The translations under genes were made by a program, and so were the position numbers. Positions 10,926 through 22,479 of a DNA stretch of 64,000 nt are shown here, piece after piece. The stretch comes from Micrasema longulum. Its lineage: Eukaryota; Arthropoda; Insecta; Trichoptera; Brachycentridae. The stretch lies in NCBI GenBank assembly GCA_022494885.1, contig JAGVSM010003431.1:434001-498000 (forward strand), in the 5' to 3' direction. Numbering within the stretch: position 1 is the stretch's first letter; every line of letters starts with the position of its first letter. Under the pieces are notes generated by a model. The model was given only the letters and a program-made list of their open reading frames with translations, was not told where the DNA came from and searched no databases.

Positions 10926-11169
10926 CAGTATACTGCGGATGCCTCCCGAAAACCTTAACTTCGCTTGTCTACTTTACAAGGCATCAGGTTCTCGACGTTC
11001 TGGACGTCCACTGCTGACTGTTGGTTGGCAGTTCGTATCAGAACTACGGGACGTGAACCCGACGAAGGGTGCAGAAGAGCCGGTAGCCGACAGAGATGTC
11101 GTGTCTTGTAGATACCATATTCTCCCACTAGAGAGCGGACGTAGAATCATGAAGATAGTATTTAAATGA
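10926..11169 (+). pseudogene. RTE-like LINE C-terminal fragment
   Basis: The open frame encodes ILRMPPENL, then LLYKASGSRRSGRPLLTV, WQFVSELRDVN and PVADRDV. This is the basic GRP block and following helix characteristic of the end of endonuclease-RT polyproteins. It shares the nucleotide block CTACTTTACAAGGCATCAGG with 34.61 kb and, with one change, 4.7 kb. Only the last about 80 codons are present. The frame is open to 11169, so the stop near GRRIMKIVFK may be original or read-through into flanking DNA. Confidence 0.55.
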
Positions 11170-11512
11170 ATGTTTTATTCTATTGTTTTTACGTTCTAGG
11201 TTTAACCAAGTTATCCTTATAATATGTGGTGTTGTAATATTAATTCGTCATCAGCGAATGTTCACAATACTTCCCAGTTCACGTTAAAGCCCTATGTACG
11301 AATGAAGTTCCACAATCAGATTAATTTTAGTGTGACGGGGGCTCTGTCTAGCTATAATTCACAGCATGAATATCTTGACGTGAATAATTGAGGAATTAGA
11401 TACTCCAATCCAATGTCGCATATTCGTGTTGGTGTTGGAAGTTGGTATCCGTCTGTCATTTAACCATGCCACATGTTATTGTGTACCTTGTGGCTGTGAG
11501 AACGTATAAATG

Positions 11513-11903
11513 AATTATTATTAACAATATTTTGAGTTTGTCTAAATTTTTGTAGATAAGCACTGGATTAAACTCCCAGGGGAGTTGTTTATATTAACAT
11601 ATTACAACAGAAGATGAAGAAGTATAGAAATTGAAAAAATAACATTTTCAGGCGTTGCCTAGTATGTAGGTGAAATAATTCAATTAGATGATTCTCACCC
11701 GTATAAAAAAAGGTTTCAGCTCTTAAACTTCTCAAACATCAGCCGATGAAAGAATTGGAGGAATATAGATGTTCAAATATGGGCAGAATGGTGAATGTTA
11801 CACAGTGTGTAAAGTGGCCACTTAAATCAGCCATTGACAGGTCATAAGCCCTGTAGATGCATAGACTTCTATATTACCTTCTCTTAAATTAAATTATTAT
11901 TAA
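11513..11903 (-). mobile_element. Palindromic repeat family copy with 12-bp target-site duplication
   Basis: The insert 11525-11891 starts at the constant end CAATATTTTGAGTTTGTC and passes CTCCCAGGGGAG-type and ACATATTACAACAGA blocks. It then runs the unique middle and ends in GTGAATGTTACACAGTGTG, the perfect palindrome AAGTGGCCACTT (11812-11823) and GCCATTGACAGGTCATAAG. AATTATTATTAA flanks it at 11513-11524 and 11892-11903. The duplication is AT-only and so weaker evidence alone, but it falls exactly at both boundaries. Confidence 0.7.
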
Positions 11904-12042
11904 TAAAAACAAAAATAAATTTCAACAAAACTTAAGTACTTCGGACGTGTGACGAGAGAAGAAAAATACAGTATAAACATAATGTATTGTTGGGTAATTA
12001 CTACCATGAGGAATTCCACTGTTTTCTAATTTATTTATTTTC

Positions 12043-12252
12043 TATAATAAAATAAATAAAACAACTTTGTTTTTAACGACTAATTTTTATTTTTCACCAA
12101 CCGGTTTCAAAGCAAACAAGCTTCTTTGTCAAGGTTTACATAACTTATTAGTTATGTAAATCTTGACAAAGAAGCTTGTTTGCTTTGAAACCGGTCGGTG
12201 AAAAATAAAAATTAGTGGTTAAAAACAAAGTTGTTTTATTTATTTTATTATA
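12043..12252. repeat. 210-bp near-perfect palindrome (hairpin MITE)
   Basis: Two arms of about 105 bp are complementary almost throughout, with their centre near 12147. Each arm carries ACAACTTTGTTTTTAACSAC, CCGGTTTCAAAGCAAACAAG and CTTCTTTGTCAAG-type blocks. The outer ends read TATAATAAAATAAA and its complement, consistent with a TA target duplication as in Tc1/mariner-derived hairpin MITEs. One arm of the same family is present at 21803-21915. Confidence 0.75.
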
Positions 12253-12299
12253 ATGAATAATCACAAAGTTGGTACTTCAAATATAAACGTTATATTTTT

Positions 12300-12960
12300 T
12301 TTCTATTAGCATACTATTTAACTAAGCAAAAACATTTTTTTTTTTGTGCGTTATTTACAAAGATATGATTTTTTAAAGTGACATTTATCAAATACCGCGC
12401 CAAACGACTGTAATCAGTGTGTCACTTTTCAGTAGTGACGTCATGAAACGGTTGGCGTTCATACTTTCACTGACCTGACAAGAATCTATGGAATATTGCT
12501 TTGATTACTTCATTTAGTTGATCGTAATTTGCTCATTTCTATGTTATGGTTGTTTTTACGAACGTTTCGATTTAGAAAAACCTAGAAAGTTGATATTATC
12601 TCTGGTTGAAATGTCAAATTATACAAATAATACTCTTTTTTTTCTTAAGTCAAAATGTTGCGGGGGCTTAAAGCGGAAACCGGAAATACTACACGTAGAT
12701 ATAAGGAGTGACGTCATTATTTACGATTTTAAAATGAATACTACTTTAAACATTTTTTATTTATTTTTGCGTGCGTTTTTGAGATATTTCATCCCACTAC
12801 AAAATTTTTAAATATTAACGTGTACACAAAAACAATTTTAAAATTTAATTCCGGGTTGGGCTGAAATTCCTCATTAGGTAACTTCGAAATCAGCATTTTA
12901 GATATAACCACTAAAAACACATTTTTTTATCCTCCTCCATGAGTGCAACAAATAGACATG
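12300..12960. other. Unassigned DNA with two CRE-like palindromes
   Basis: TGACGTCA occurs at 12436-12443 and 12709-12716. The first is in a slightly GC-richer block. No gene recognised; a 97-codon plus ORF (12518-12811) has no family resemblance. Confidence 0.35.
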
Positions 12961-12961
12961 G

Positions 12962-13285
12962 CTACTACTACTAATACTATCATCACGTCATTTCCCCGTA
13001 AAGGTAGGCAGAGAGAATAGACCGCCACACGCGTCTATTCTGGCATACATTTCTAGCTTCTTCTACATTCATACATCTTGTCATACATGATCTTCGGTTT
13101 TGCCTGCTTTTGACATGACGAGACTTAAGATTTTGGTTTATCTGATCATGCCACGTCTTTCTTGGTCATCGTCGTCTCACCTAACCGTTCATTTTCGCAA
13201 TTTATACTTGTTTTACCATTCTTTCGTCGTCCATTTGTTCTACATGACCATACCATCTCAGAAAGCCTTTTTTAATCTTATCAAT
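12962..13285 (-). pseudogene. Reverse transcriptase C-terminal fragment with GTA-repeat tail
   Basis: The minus strand encodes RWYGHVEQMDDERMVKQV from about 13270. It then has a PRKTWHDQI-type block and, in another frame, VEEARNVCQNRRVWRSIL, ending EMT-stop near 12990. These are the RWFGH, PRRTW and RxxWR blocks that close many insect endonuclease-RT proteins. After the stop comes a (GTA)n-like simple tail about 12963-12975. At least one frameshift separates the blocks. Confidence 0.7.
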
Positions 13286-13299
13286 TACACTTGATTCAG

Positions 13300-13635
13300 A
13301 TTTCAAATCATTATAATATTATTTAAATGCATCACGACTTGTTTATTTGTAGCATTCATGAAGAAATATATAAATATTACAAATTTAACATGTGTTTTAG
13401 TGGCCAACTAAAAATCCTGATTTTAAAGCTACTTAATCGTAATAAAACCCAACAAAATATAAAACATAGAACGTAGCTGTTATTAATATAAAAAAACTCG
13501 AAAATACGTTTTATTGACATTATTATCAATGTATTATAACCCTTCCAGGCCCAAGAGGGTATCTAGGTTTCCCCAGATGGAACATTTAATTATTATTTTT
13601 TTAAATCATCACCGTTAAATCATTTTGGTTTATGA
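13300..13635. other. Unassigned AT-rich DNA
   Basis: Nothing recognisable. Confidence 0.4.
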
Positions 13636-13639
13636 ACTG

Positions 13640-13702
13640 AGTTATGGTCCCCGTGGCTAGTAAGCGTCGCAGACTCACGGATCAGGGGTCCGAGACAACT
13701 TG
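13640..13702 (+). mobile_element. tRNA-like SINE head fragment
   Basis: The order CCCCGTGGCTAGTAAGCG, GCAGACTCACGG, AGGGGTCCGAGAC resembles a tRNA with box A and a degraded box B. It shares GACTCACG with the minus-strand heads at 36.26 and 4.2 kb. The body is not recognised. Confidence 0.35.
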
Positions 13703-13709
13703 GCGCCCA

Positions 13710-14335
13710 ATTTCTAATCTTGAGTTATTTACAATTCGTTGAAAATGGCCCCCTACATTAAAATATTTGGGTAAATAATAAAAACGCAAATATTTGTTTA
13801 TGATAAAAAATATATATTTGCAAATTTCTGCCAAATTCTTTCAACAATAATTCACCTTTGTCCTTAATTTCCCCCGTGCTTAAAACAAACATTATAATTT
13901 ATCGGCCTTCGTTAAATCATCTTTGATATATTAGTCAGTTTGCACGTGTGCTTTTTGCTATTTGGTAGCTTTGTTCTAGTCAAAACAGCAAAAAACGGAT
14001 TTTGTGCTTAACATTTTACATGTATTCCTCTTTTCAACTTCCCGCTGTACCGCCTCGCTAACGCGTAGCGAGAATTCAAATCAGTGAGATTCAACATGTC
14101 ACTGTGAGAGCAGCACGATGTTATATAGCATTATCCGCAACAGCATTTTATGATAAAATGTATGAATTTCTCAGAAAACTGGAAATATTACTAAACAATT
14201 ATATAAACACTACATTATTTTTGGTACGTGTATTTTGTACATAACTCCAACTCCAGCTCCAACTCGCTTGTGAATGGTTTCTCATTTAATAACATATATA
14301 CAAAAATCAAAAATGTTACCTGTGTCGATATTCGC
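13710..14335. other. Unassigned AT-rich DNA
   Basis: Nothing recognisable apart from a tiny inverted repeat CGCTAACGCGTAGCG near 14054. Confidence 0.4.
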
Positions 14336-14340
14336 TAAAT

Positions 14341-14490
14341 AAGCGGAATGGGGAATGTTGTAGTACGTAAAGTGGCCACTTAACCCAGCCAATGACAGGT
14401 CATAAACCCTGTAAACGCTCGAATATCCATAATCCTGAATTTGAAAAAATTCTACCTCATCTCTGTAGGGATATTAATAAAAATATAAAC
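14341..14490 (-). mobile_element. Palindromic repeat family, partial copy
   Basis: It contains GTAAAGTGGCCACTTAACCC, CAGCCAATGACAGGTCATAA, CCTGTAAACGCTCG and CTCATCTCTGTAGGGATATTA, in the same order as the fuller copies. Ends are degraded. Confidence 0.65.
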
Positions 14491-16185
14491 ACTACTTTGA
14501 AAATCATAATTATTGTTTTTTTTAAGTCGTATTCATAGCATTTTAGTTGGAGGTGTTCCTGGAGGGTCCTCGAAACCCGTGGATTTTATTCAAACAGAAA
14601 GGTTAATTTAAGTTTTCATTTGATGACGTAATTTTTTCATATTAATAAATAATCTTTACCAAATAATTAAATAAATTAAAATTATTCGATAACAAAATCC
14701 AGGGAATACAATTTTATATGACTAGGTAAATACTCGTACATCCATAGTTTTGTTTTTGTTGTGAGATCTTGGCATTAATCATCGGCTATCAATACTCGTA
14801 ATTAAATTCAACATTGCAAAATAAAATATGGAAGTTTATTTTCTTAAACCTTTGACTTTTTGTGATTGTATTTAATTTACAAATTGATAGGTCGTCTCTC
14901 CCTTAAGGTAATGGGAAATAGGTAGAGCGAAATGCCAGGCTGGGGAGGGTGAAGAAGAGTGGGAATAATATAATTTGAGAATTCGTAACAATGAGGAAAG
15001 AAAAGGGAAGGGTGAATTTTTGAAGTATGACGTCAAAACACCGAGAAAATGGTTTTACGATTTAATAACAAAAGCGTTAAAATATTTTATTCAAATCGAC
15101 ATTTTTCCATCATTTTTCATTGATAATATCGTTGCTGATTTAGTATTTTTAATAACATAAATGATAGGAATGAAATATTTTTACATATTTGAAACGATAT
15201 TCTTTTTTTTAAATATTCACTATCTGAGTGAAGAATATGGAGATCACTAGACGCGTCCAGGAGACCCTATTGCCAAAGAGCATTCTAGTCTCCTTTTATA
15301 TGATTCTTTCCGAATCTCTAAGTTCCACGAAATACAAACAGATTGTCATCAACATTCTAGGATGGTGTAAGACCGCAGGTTTGGCTTTAAAAAAAACTGA
15401 TTAGGTTAAGGATCTCCTGAAGATTCCTTAGCACGTGTCCAAGCCAGGTCCACCGCCACAGCCCGAAAACACTTCTCACGTAAATTTTTAAATAAATCAA
15501 CAAAAAAAAACACGTATAAAAAATGGTTATATTGTATGAATCAGTTAAATGCAAATGTTTTTATTATCTTTGGCGAAAATATGTGAAAATTCGTTATTAA
15601 CATAAATACTTTTTTAATCACTTATTTAGTCCTGCGCTGATTGCCATTATTAATTTTAATTTTGAGCAACCCTTCTTTATGGCTAAAAGTCCGGTAAATT
15701 TCGATTCAGCTTCGTTTGGTTCTCAAATTTTGAAATTTAAATTTGGAAACGTAATTAAGTTTTAAAAATGATACGCCCCGTTAGGAAGGAAATATTACTC
15801 AGCGCCAAGGGAGGAAGCAAAATGGAAGACGATCTGTGACAGTTAAAAATGTTTAATTCATCGATTATTTTGTGAAATTTCATTGTTTATTACAGTGTTA
15901 TAAAAACAACAAAAACATGGATGCTTGATTACTATTTCACTTATTTATTTAGCTCAAATTAATACTTTTATCTTTCGACGACCATCTTCAAAGAAGCCAC
16001 AAGTCGTTTGTACAATTTTCGGACAAAATGATTGGATCATTAAATTAATAACATTGATTTGAAAAACCGACATATGATAGTTTACAAGATCGGGACTGTC
16101 AGGGGATGGAAAATGCGGCTTCTCTATTATGAATATATACGTGTACAACTCTCAGATTTTCAGAACCAGCGTCTAGGGACTTTAT
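14491..16185. other. Unassigned DNA
   Basis: Mostly AT-rich. A GC-richer stretch about 15230-15480 shows no protein or RNA resemblance. A TGACGTCA palindrome lies at 15028-15035. Open frames at 14975-15160 and 15954-16148 are short and unrecognised. Confidence 0.35.
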
Positions 16186-16189
16186 TCTA

Positions 16190-16505
16190 TCTTTATATAT
16201 ATAATTCCCCTGTACGTGTGATGTCACCGAACTCCTCCTAAACGGCTAAACCGATTTCGATGAAATTTTTGTGTATGTTTGAGTGGGACCTTGGATGGTT
16301 TAGATCTACAGTTAGATCCGGTAAGTGGCGCTGAGATCTGTAACAAACAATCAACTTAACGCACGATAACGACGAAACGAAAATATTTAAATTTCAAACT
16401 CAATATCAAATGTCACTTAGTGAATAGTTTACCAAAAAATTCGTTCAATTCATTAAAGCTGGCAAGTCGACTTTTAGGCAGGACAATGTCTGTCAGGTCC
16501 GCTAG
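16190..16505 (+). mobile_element. Non-autonomous Helitron-like element
   Basis: It starts A|TCTTTATATATATAAT and ends GGTCCGCTAG|T, which fits the Helitron rules: 5' TC, 3' CTAG, insertion between A and T with no duplication. The interior holds GGCTAAACCGATTTCGATG and AAATTTTTGTGTATG, a phrase common near the start of insect Helitron-type repeats. Close to the 3' end is a GGAC...GTCC inverted repeat (about 16481-16500) standing in for the terminal hairpin. There is no Rep/helicase gene. The ends are inferred from short motifs. Confidence 0.6.
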
Positions 16506-16506
16506 T

Positions 16507-17370
16507 GTTCAATATATTCCTTGAATATTGCAAGACCACTTACTTTATGCATGCACAAAATATTTTCAAATATGTATTTACAAGTATAAAAGAAATTTAA
16601 TTTCCTACATCGAGTCATCATATGTTTGAATTTGCCTGTAACCACTTATGTATAGTATATAGAAACGGTATTCCTTCACTTGCTACATCTAAGATATAGA
16701 AAGTATTGCGTTGCCCTCATAATTAAAAAAAAAAAGAGATAGCAAATTGTCGTGATCATAAAACAACGACGCATGAGCTTTTCTTCAACGTTATATGAGA
16801 GCGGTTAAATGATTTTTTTACACTTCTAAAACAAAATAACAGTTATCTCAAGTACCACATTTTATTGCTTTTGAAATCATACAGTGAATTGGAATCACAT
16901 TAAAACCTACTACACCATGTCCAGCAAAGTTCATTGCATGATAAAATTTAAATTTAAAACTTTTTATATATTTTTATTTTCTGATAATAATCTGGATCTT
17001 GGCAATCCGGATGGCTGAAGTTAGGAAAAACGGATTTCTATTGTGATCTTAGGTTAGTTTTACATTTATTTTTTAAATCTGGAAATTTTCAAATACCTTT
17101 GAGTAATTATTATCAATCTCTTAATTCCCATTCACAATGCACTAAAGGATTTACAGTATTTTTGTTCAAGCCCAAAGAAACTTTCCCTTATCTTCCTTAA
17201 TTATTCTGTTTTCCTATCTCTTTAATTCCCTTATCTCATCAAAGACTACTATCGATATTAATGATTTTTTATACAAATATTACTAGTTCCATTTTTGCCT
17301 CTATTTTGTTTTCTCACATACGTTTTTAAACGAAAATTATATTCATATCATTTTTATTTTATTTGTTGGT
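16507..17370. other. Unassigned AT-rich DNA
   Basis: Nothing recognisable. Confidence 0.4.
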
Positions 17371-17600
17371 TAAAATAAACTATTTGGCAATAAGCCCGTC
17401 AATGTACGAAGATAGATATGAAAAGTTTAAAAATCAAACGGAACTTCAGAATTACATAAACGTCTAGCATTTTGCAAGGTCGAACGAGCATTTTATCAAA
17501 GTTTGTGTGGTAACTATCCAAAATATTAATTACATATAAACTTTCAAGGACAGAAATATAGATTATATTTAGCTTTGACAAGGGTATAACAAGTAAGTCA
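17371..17600 (-). mobile_element. LINE-type 3' UTR fragment
   Basis: On the minus strand, GTACATTGACGGGCTTATTGC then CAAATAGTTTATTTTAACC matches TTCATTGACGGGTTTATTGC and CAAATGGCAATTTCTTCC at about 41655-41690 on plus. Two dispersed copies of a non-coding tail are best explained by a LINE 3' UTR. The upstream RT is not visible here. Confidence 0.4.
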
Positions 17601-18900
17601 ACAAAAACATCCTAAAAATAGTCAACCGTAGAAGTGTTGGTGGGAACCCACTTGTAAAGGGATACAAACTAATGTTAGGTCATAAATTTTACGAAATGGG
17701 AATCTAATATCAAATAACACATTCCATATGAATAATGCCTTAACTAAAGTATCATATTATTAAATATTTCTACATATGTATTTGCTTTATGCTGTTCTGT
17801 ACGAAAACTGCTTACATAGAATATGTATTGTTTATAATGCATATTATTCAATATTATTATTTTAGAAAAGAAAAAAAAGAGGTATTACGTTGATGACAAT
17901 ATCAAAATATCACGTGGATTGTTTTATTTATGTAGTAAGTTTTAGTTCACAAACAGTTAAATATATCAATTTACAAATACTCTTAGTAAAATAAAAAATA
18001 AAACACGTATAATCTTCTACTAATTATTGTATTTTTGGAACACAAATAAATATACAAAAATAATTGGCTGTCTACAGTTATTAACATTAGCATCACATTA
18101 TAATAAATTGGAAAAGAAAAAAAAAGCAAACAAAAGAGCGTCATTACAGAAATAAAACGAAATAAAACAAAATATTCATAAAAATAAAATTGAAAACCGA
18201 AAGCAAAAATGAATGATTAATCAAAAACCGCAAATATATTTTATACACGAAAATATAATTTTTAATAGATATAATTTTTAATAGATAATTTTTATACAAT
18301 TTAATGTAATTTTAGTAAAATATTGATCATTTACAAAAAAACACTCTAAAAATGATAGTAAGTTTTTTAGTACATAAAAATAGTAAATTATGGTATCAAC
18401 AAAATTTAAAGTAAGAAGTAAAATATCATTTAAAAATAATGATACGACAAATAAAAAAGTCAAAGATAAAAAAATATTTTATTATTTATTTTAAATGTAC
18501 TTGTAAATTACATCATCAGCAGCAACAATGTGCATTATATGTAAATATTTAGAGTAAAATGTGAAAAAATTGCATATTAGATCATTTAAGGGTGCGAACG
18601 TATAAACATGTAGACTTTAAAAAACAAAGACAACTAAATCACCGATGCTCACTACGATTTATTTATTAAAGGCCAGTTTATTACACATTATTCGAGACAT
18701 TATTCCCAAGTCCGTGAGACTAAACGTCATGTGTTGAGAAAATATATATAATGATACATAAATAGAGAGGAAAACTCTTAATCTGGTAATCCTAATCGAA
18801 ATAGTTACGTAAGTAAATACGCGGTTGGTCAAGAAAGACTCGATCAGATAAATAGCAAAATGATCACGTCAAAAATTTATCGAATAATATTATTATTATA
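17600..18900. other. Unassigned A-rich DNA
   Basis: Very A-rich (for example 18100-18200, 18240-18300 with tandem TTTTTAATAGATA). No gene recognised. Confidence 0.4.
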
Positions 18901-18911
18901 ATAAGATGTAG

Positions 18912-19634
18912 CAGTGGCGAGCCGTGATTTATTTTATAGTTAATCTATTAAAATTTTTCATCAATTTGTTCTACATATAAGTACTTAAATAACATGTAAG
19001 TAATGTAATTATAAATAACTTTTTTTTGTGGTTCTGTGAAAATCAACTCAAAACAACAATTATTATTAACCACGTGATAAACGTAGCTTTATTCTACACT
19101 ATTTTAATACAATACTAGTACAAAAGTTTATTAACAAATACCACAATGACATTTCGCAGATATTTCTATTATGATCTGTCATTGACAGTACTGTCAAGAC
19201 TTGAGCACTGGCCGATTTCTTTTTAAATAAATAATGCCTAAAATGGCCACTGCGAACGCCACCTGTCCTATGTGATACATAATAATGTCGACGGTATCCC
19301 ATCAAAGAATAATAGTCATTCGGAAATACTAGTTTCCAAATAGAGAATCTTCTAAAAATATTTGTAATCTGCAAGTTTGATTTAGTACTAAAAAAGCCGA
19401 CTTGGTTTAAAGACGAAAAATACAGCGTACTTTTTTGTATGGAAGGTAATCGGCTAGTTTCATCGTTCAGTAAGAATAGTATTTTTTTGGAGAAAGATAT
19501 AAACGGTGATTTTTAGTAAATAACAATTACTTTATTTATTTTCCCATAAACATGGTTACTATAAATTATTATTATTGAAAGTTAAATATAATGGTAAGCC
19601 GTGCATAATCGCTTACTTTGACGATTCGCCCCTG
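18912..19634. mobile_element. Non-autonomous hAT-like transposon
   Basis: The left end CAGTGGCGAGCCGTGA and the right end, on the opposite strand CAGGGGCGAATCGTCA, are inverted at 12 of 16 positions and begin with CAG. Immediately outside lie AGATGTAG (18904-18911) and AGATGTAA (19635-19642), an 8-bp duplication with one mismatch. An 8-bp duplication plus CAG termini is diagnostic of hAT. The 723-bp interior has no transposase; a 91-codon minus ORF is not recognised. Confidence 0.7.
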
Positions 19635-19639
19635 AGATG

Positions 19640-20210
19640 TAAGAATGTTGATGAATCTATCTATTTTTACCAATAACGCCGTATAAAGAGTTTTTTTGTG
19701 TACCCTTTCAAAAATTGCGTTGTGGTAGTAACTAGAAATAGGTCATATTTTACTTATATTTTATATTTTATTTATATCACTTGCATTACCAGGCTGAAAT
19801 GTTCATAATTAACTTTGTCCAACATTACGCCCTGATTTACATTGGTCGGTTATCGCACAATATTAAAATTCATAGCCGCAGGCGATTTGATAGCATTCTA
19901 ATCGAATATATTAACCATTTGTTCGCGTTGAAATTGCAAATGCCAATATATCGTTTTACCAATTTGAAAGCCGTATAACCGATCGAAAATTTAAATTGGG
20001 ATTCAAATTGATTCTCTTTGCCAGCAAAAGTATTATATTGTAATAAAATTAATTGGTAATTACATAATTTGTTAATTTATTTAGATAAACTTACAAATAC
20101 AAGATTTTGTATTTGTAAGTATATTTATTGTCTATGTTGTTTATTTCTTTGTTTATATGAATGACCTTTGCATTGATTTTAAATAAAATAAAATAAATGA
20201 ATATATGAAC
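19640..20210. other. Unassigned AT-rich DNA
   Basis: No gene recognised; possible LINE-type A-rich tail near 20180-20200. Confidence 0.35.
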
Positions 20211-20378
20211 AAACAATATTTTGATTTTTTCAAAATTTTTGTAGGCGTAAACTGGATTCAACCCCCTTGTGAATTATAAAAAATAATATTCATAAAATAT
20301 ATGCAGAACGTTTTATAGAAGCCTATGCTTTTACAGGAATGATGATTTGTCATTGGTTGGTTCAAAGCTGTCATAAAC
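20211..20378 (-). mobile_element. Palindromic repeat family, degraded copy
   Basis: CAATATTTTGATTTTTTC, then TTTTTGTAGGCGTAAACTGG, ATTCAACCCCC, and finally TTGTCATTGGTTGGTTCAA follow the order constant end, head, arm of the family. Divergence is higher than in other copies. Confidence 0.55.
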
Positions 20379-20589
20379 CCAATTTAAAAAAAATATTGAT
20401 TTAGTTAAACAACCAAGAGGTACGAGTGACGTCACAATAAAAATAAAGGCAGGAATTTAAAAATCTGAATATCAAAAATTCATAGCGACGCGACGTAATA
20501 TTAGAATTTTACAAAAAAAATCAAACGATATTATATTTTCAGTTAGACAAACAGTGCAGTAATAAAAAAAAACACTTAACTTTCTATAA

Positions 20590-21300
20590 CATGTTGGTTG
20601 ACTACAGTTATGGTTTCCTAAGAGAGCGGTGCTGTCACCTAGCGGCCATCATATGGTGGATGACGTCATTAAAAGTTATCTTTCCAAACCAACGGCGCTG
20701 GTTTCCTAGAAAGCGTTGATTGTAAGAAAGTCAAACATCGGTGCCGCCATTTGCAGCACGTAATAGCGGTGCAAACAGTCTTCGAATGTTTTTTCTCATG
20801 TAGCAGTACACATTTTTACATGTCAATGCTCTCAAAATAAGTACAAACGTAATGTAGACTAGTGAAAATTACAAAATGTTGATTGATTTTGTAATAAGTT
20901 TTATATAACGTGAAGAGCAAAAAATATAAAAAAGCCCAGTAAAAACAAAATTTGTGGAGAAATATTGGGAAAAGACTTAATATATCAGATTCGTACTATA
21001 ATATTAAAAACAAACAAATTAAATGAATCATAAAAAACATTTATTTGTTTATTATAATATTGTTTTGTCAAAAGATTTCTTATGGTGGTATTATTGAAAC
21101 ATTGTAATTACTGAAAAATATGAAAGATCACGGGTGCTTATTCCAGAGCAATTTTTTGGTAGATAAACTGTCACGGCCGCCAGATAATGACACTGCTTTT
21201 TTGTTTACATCTCTGACTGCCAACTTTTTACACATACTGCATCATGGTACATTTTGGCCGCTAGATAATGCACTGTTTTCCTAGGAAACCATAGCTTAAC
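20590..21300. mobile_element. TIR element about 0.7 kb (DNA transposon remnant)
   Basis: Left terminus TTATGGTTTCCTAAGAGAGC...CTAGCGGCC (about 20607-20645) and right terminus GGCCGCTAGATAATG...TTTTCCTAGGAAACCATAG (about 21260-21293) are inverted copies. TTGACTA and TTAACTA lie just outside, perhaps a diverged duplication. There is no transposase ORF. An internal CTGGTTTCCTAGAAAGCG near 20698 repeats the terminal motif. The superfamily is not determined. Confidence 0.55.
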
Positions 21301-21309
21301 TAATTGAAC

Positions 21310-21800
21310 ATTTATATTTTAAATGCAGTATTCAAGGTAATACATAAATAAATGTTTTAAAATATAATATTTGGTTCTAAAAAATATTTTAATGTCTGAT
21401 AGATTATTTTCTAGCCACCCTTCGAGGATACACGAAGTGTGAGATGGGTTTACATAAAAAAATCGTTCAGAAAACGTATTTCGAAATGTATTCAAAATAA
21501 ACGAAAGCACGTGTTACGTGGGAAATATATTATACGATAAACTAGCGTCGTGTAAAGAAAAAGTGTGGATGTAGATGCGCTTGGTGTTATGTATACACAT
21601 AGTACAAAATAACAGCCACATCAATGAGGAAGTTCAGTGCTACGGTAACTTGGCGATAAAAATGTTTCCTTACACACGCTAAAAACAAGAGCATTTAATT
21701 GTACAGCGAGATTTCTCTTAAATGTATGAAAACAATAATTTAAATGATTTATTTTTATAAATTTAAAATTTATATTTAAAGCACTAACTTTGTCTTTATT
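21310..21800. other. Unassigned AT-rich DNA
   Basis: A slightly GC-richer block around 21410-21620 is not recognised; short ORFs only. Confidence 0.35.
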
Positions 21801-21802
21801 CA

Positions 21803-21915
21803 TTATAATAAAATAAATAAAACAACTTTGTTTTTAAGCACTAATTCTTTTTTTTCCCCGACCGGTTTCAAAGCAAACAAGCTTCTTCGTCGAGGTTTAC
21901 GTAACTAATTAATTA
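21803..21915 (+). repeat. Half-copy of the 12.0-kb hairpin MITE
   Basis: TATAATAAAATAAATAAAAC, ACTTTGTTTTTAAGCACTAA, CCGGTTTCAAAGCAAACAAG and CTTCTTCGTCGAGGTTTACG reproduce one arm of 12043-12147 with substitutions. The second arm is absent. Confidence 0.65.
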
Positions 21916-22054
21916 ATTCCAATTTGATTTTTACCGTGTTAACTAAATACTACACGTGGAATCAACTAATTTAAATGACGCTACAAGTTCTTCTCAATCA
22001 ACCAATGAAAGAGTGTTTTGATATATTCCTGGTTTTTGAGAAACCAATCCAGCA

Positions 22055-22210
22055 AGCAGGATAACTAAAGTTAGTAAGACGGCCGACTATGAAAGTGGCA
22101 CCGCGGGTTCGATTCCTGCCAGTAGCAAGAAAAAACAACCTTGAAAGTTTTTTTTCTCAACTGCTCTGGGTTATTTCTTAGATTTTTCTGTATGATTTCT
22201 TTGTCATCTG
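22055..22210 (+). mobile_element. tRNA-derived SINE (family 2), copy 2
   Basis: Box A-like TAAAGTTAGTAAGACGG and an almost canonical box B, GGGTTCGATTCCT, precede the body AGCAAGAAAAAACAACC, AAAGTTTTTTTTCTCAAC and GCTCTGGGT, matching 5.53-5.66 kb. A functional tRNA is excluded by the absence of a closed acceptor stem. TGACGTCA lies just downstream at 22279-22286. Confidence 0.6.
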
Positions 22211-22479
22211 CTGACAAGTCTCTAAAACAGAGGTTAAGCGGGTTATTTCTTTTAAAAAAACTGACCGAAGAGAACTAGTGACGTCACGAGCGGAATAATT
22301 AAAAAAAAAAAAGTTTTTAACAACGTAGTGATAATAATGCGGTACATGAATATTTTCCGCATTTTTTTTAGTTCATTAACAAGTATTAAAAAAAAAAGGA
22401 TAAATAAATAATTAGCCATATGTTTCGGAATATTTAAAAAAGACAGTTGCCAAATAGTGTTGTATGGTAACGAGTTACA

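Noticed and set aside
13100..13294. 64-codon plus-strand ORF
   Set aside because: It is the antisense shadow of the minus-strand RT C-terminal fragment (RWYGH, RxxWR blocks).
22072..22130. tRNA gene with canonical box B
   Set aside because: No closed cloverleaf, and the same head-body unit recurs at 5.53 kb, so it is a SINE.
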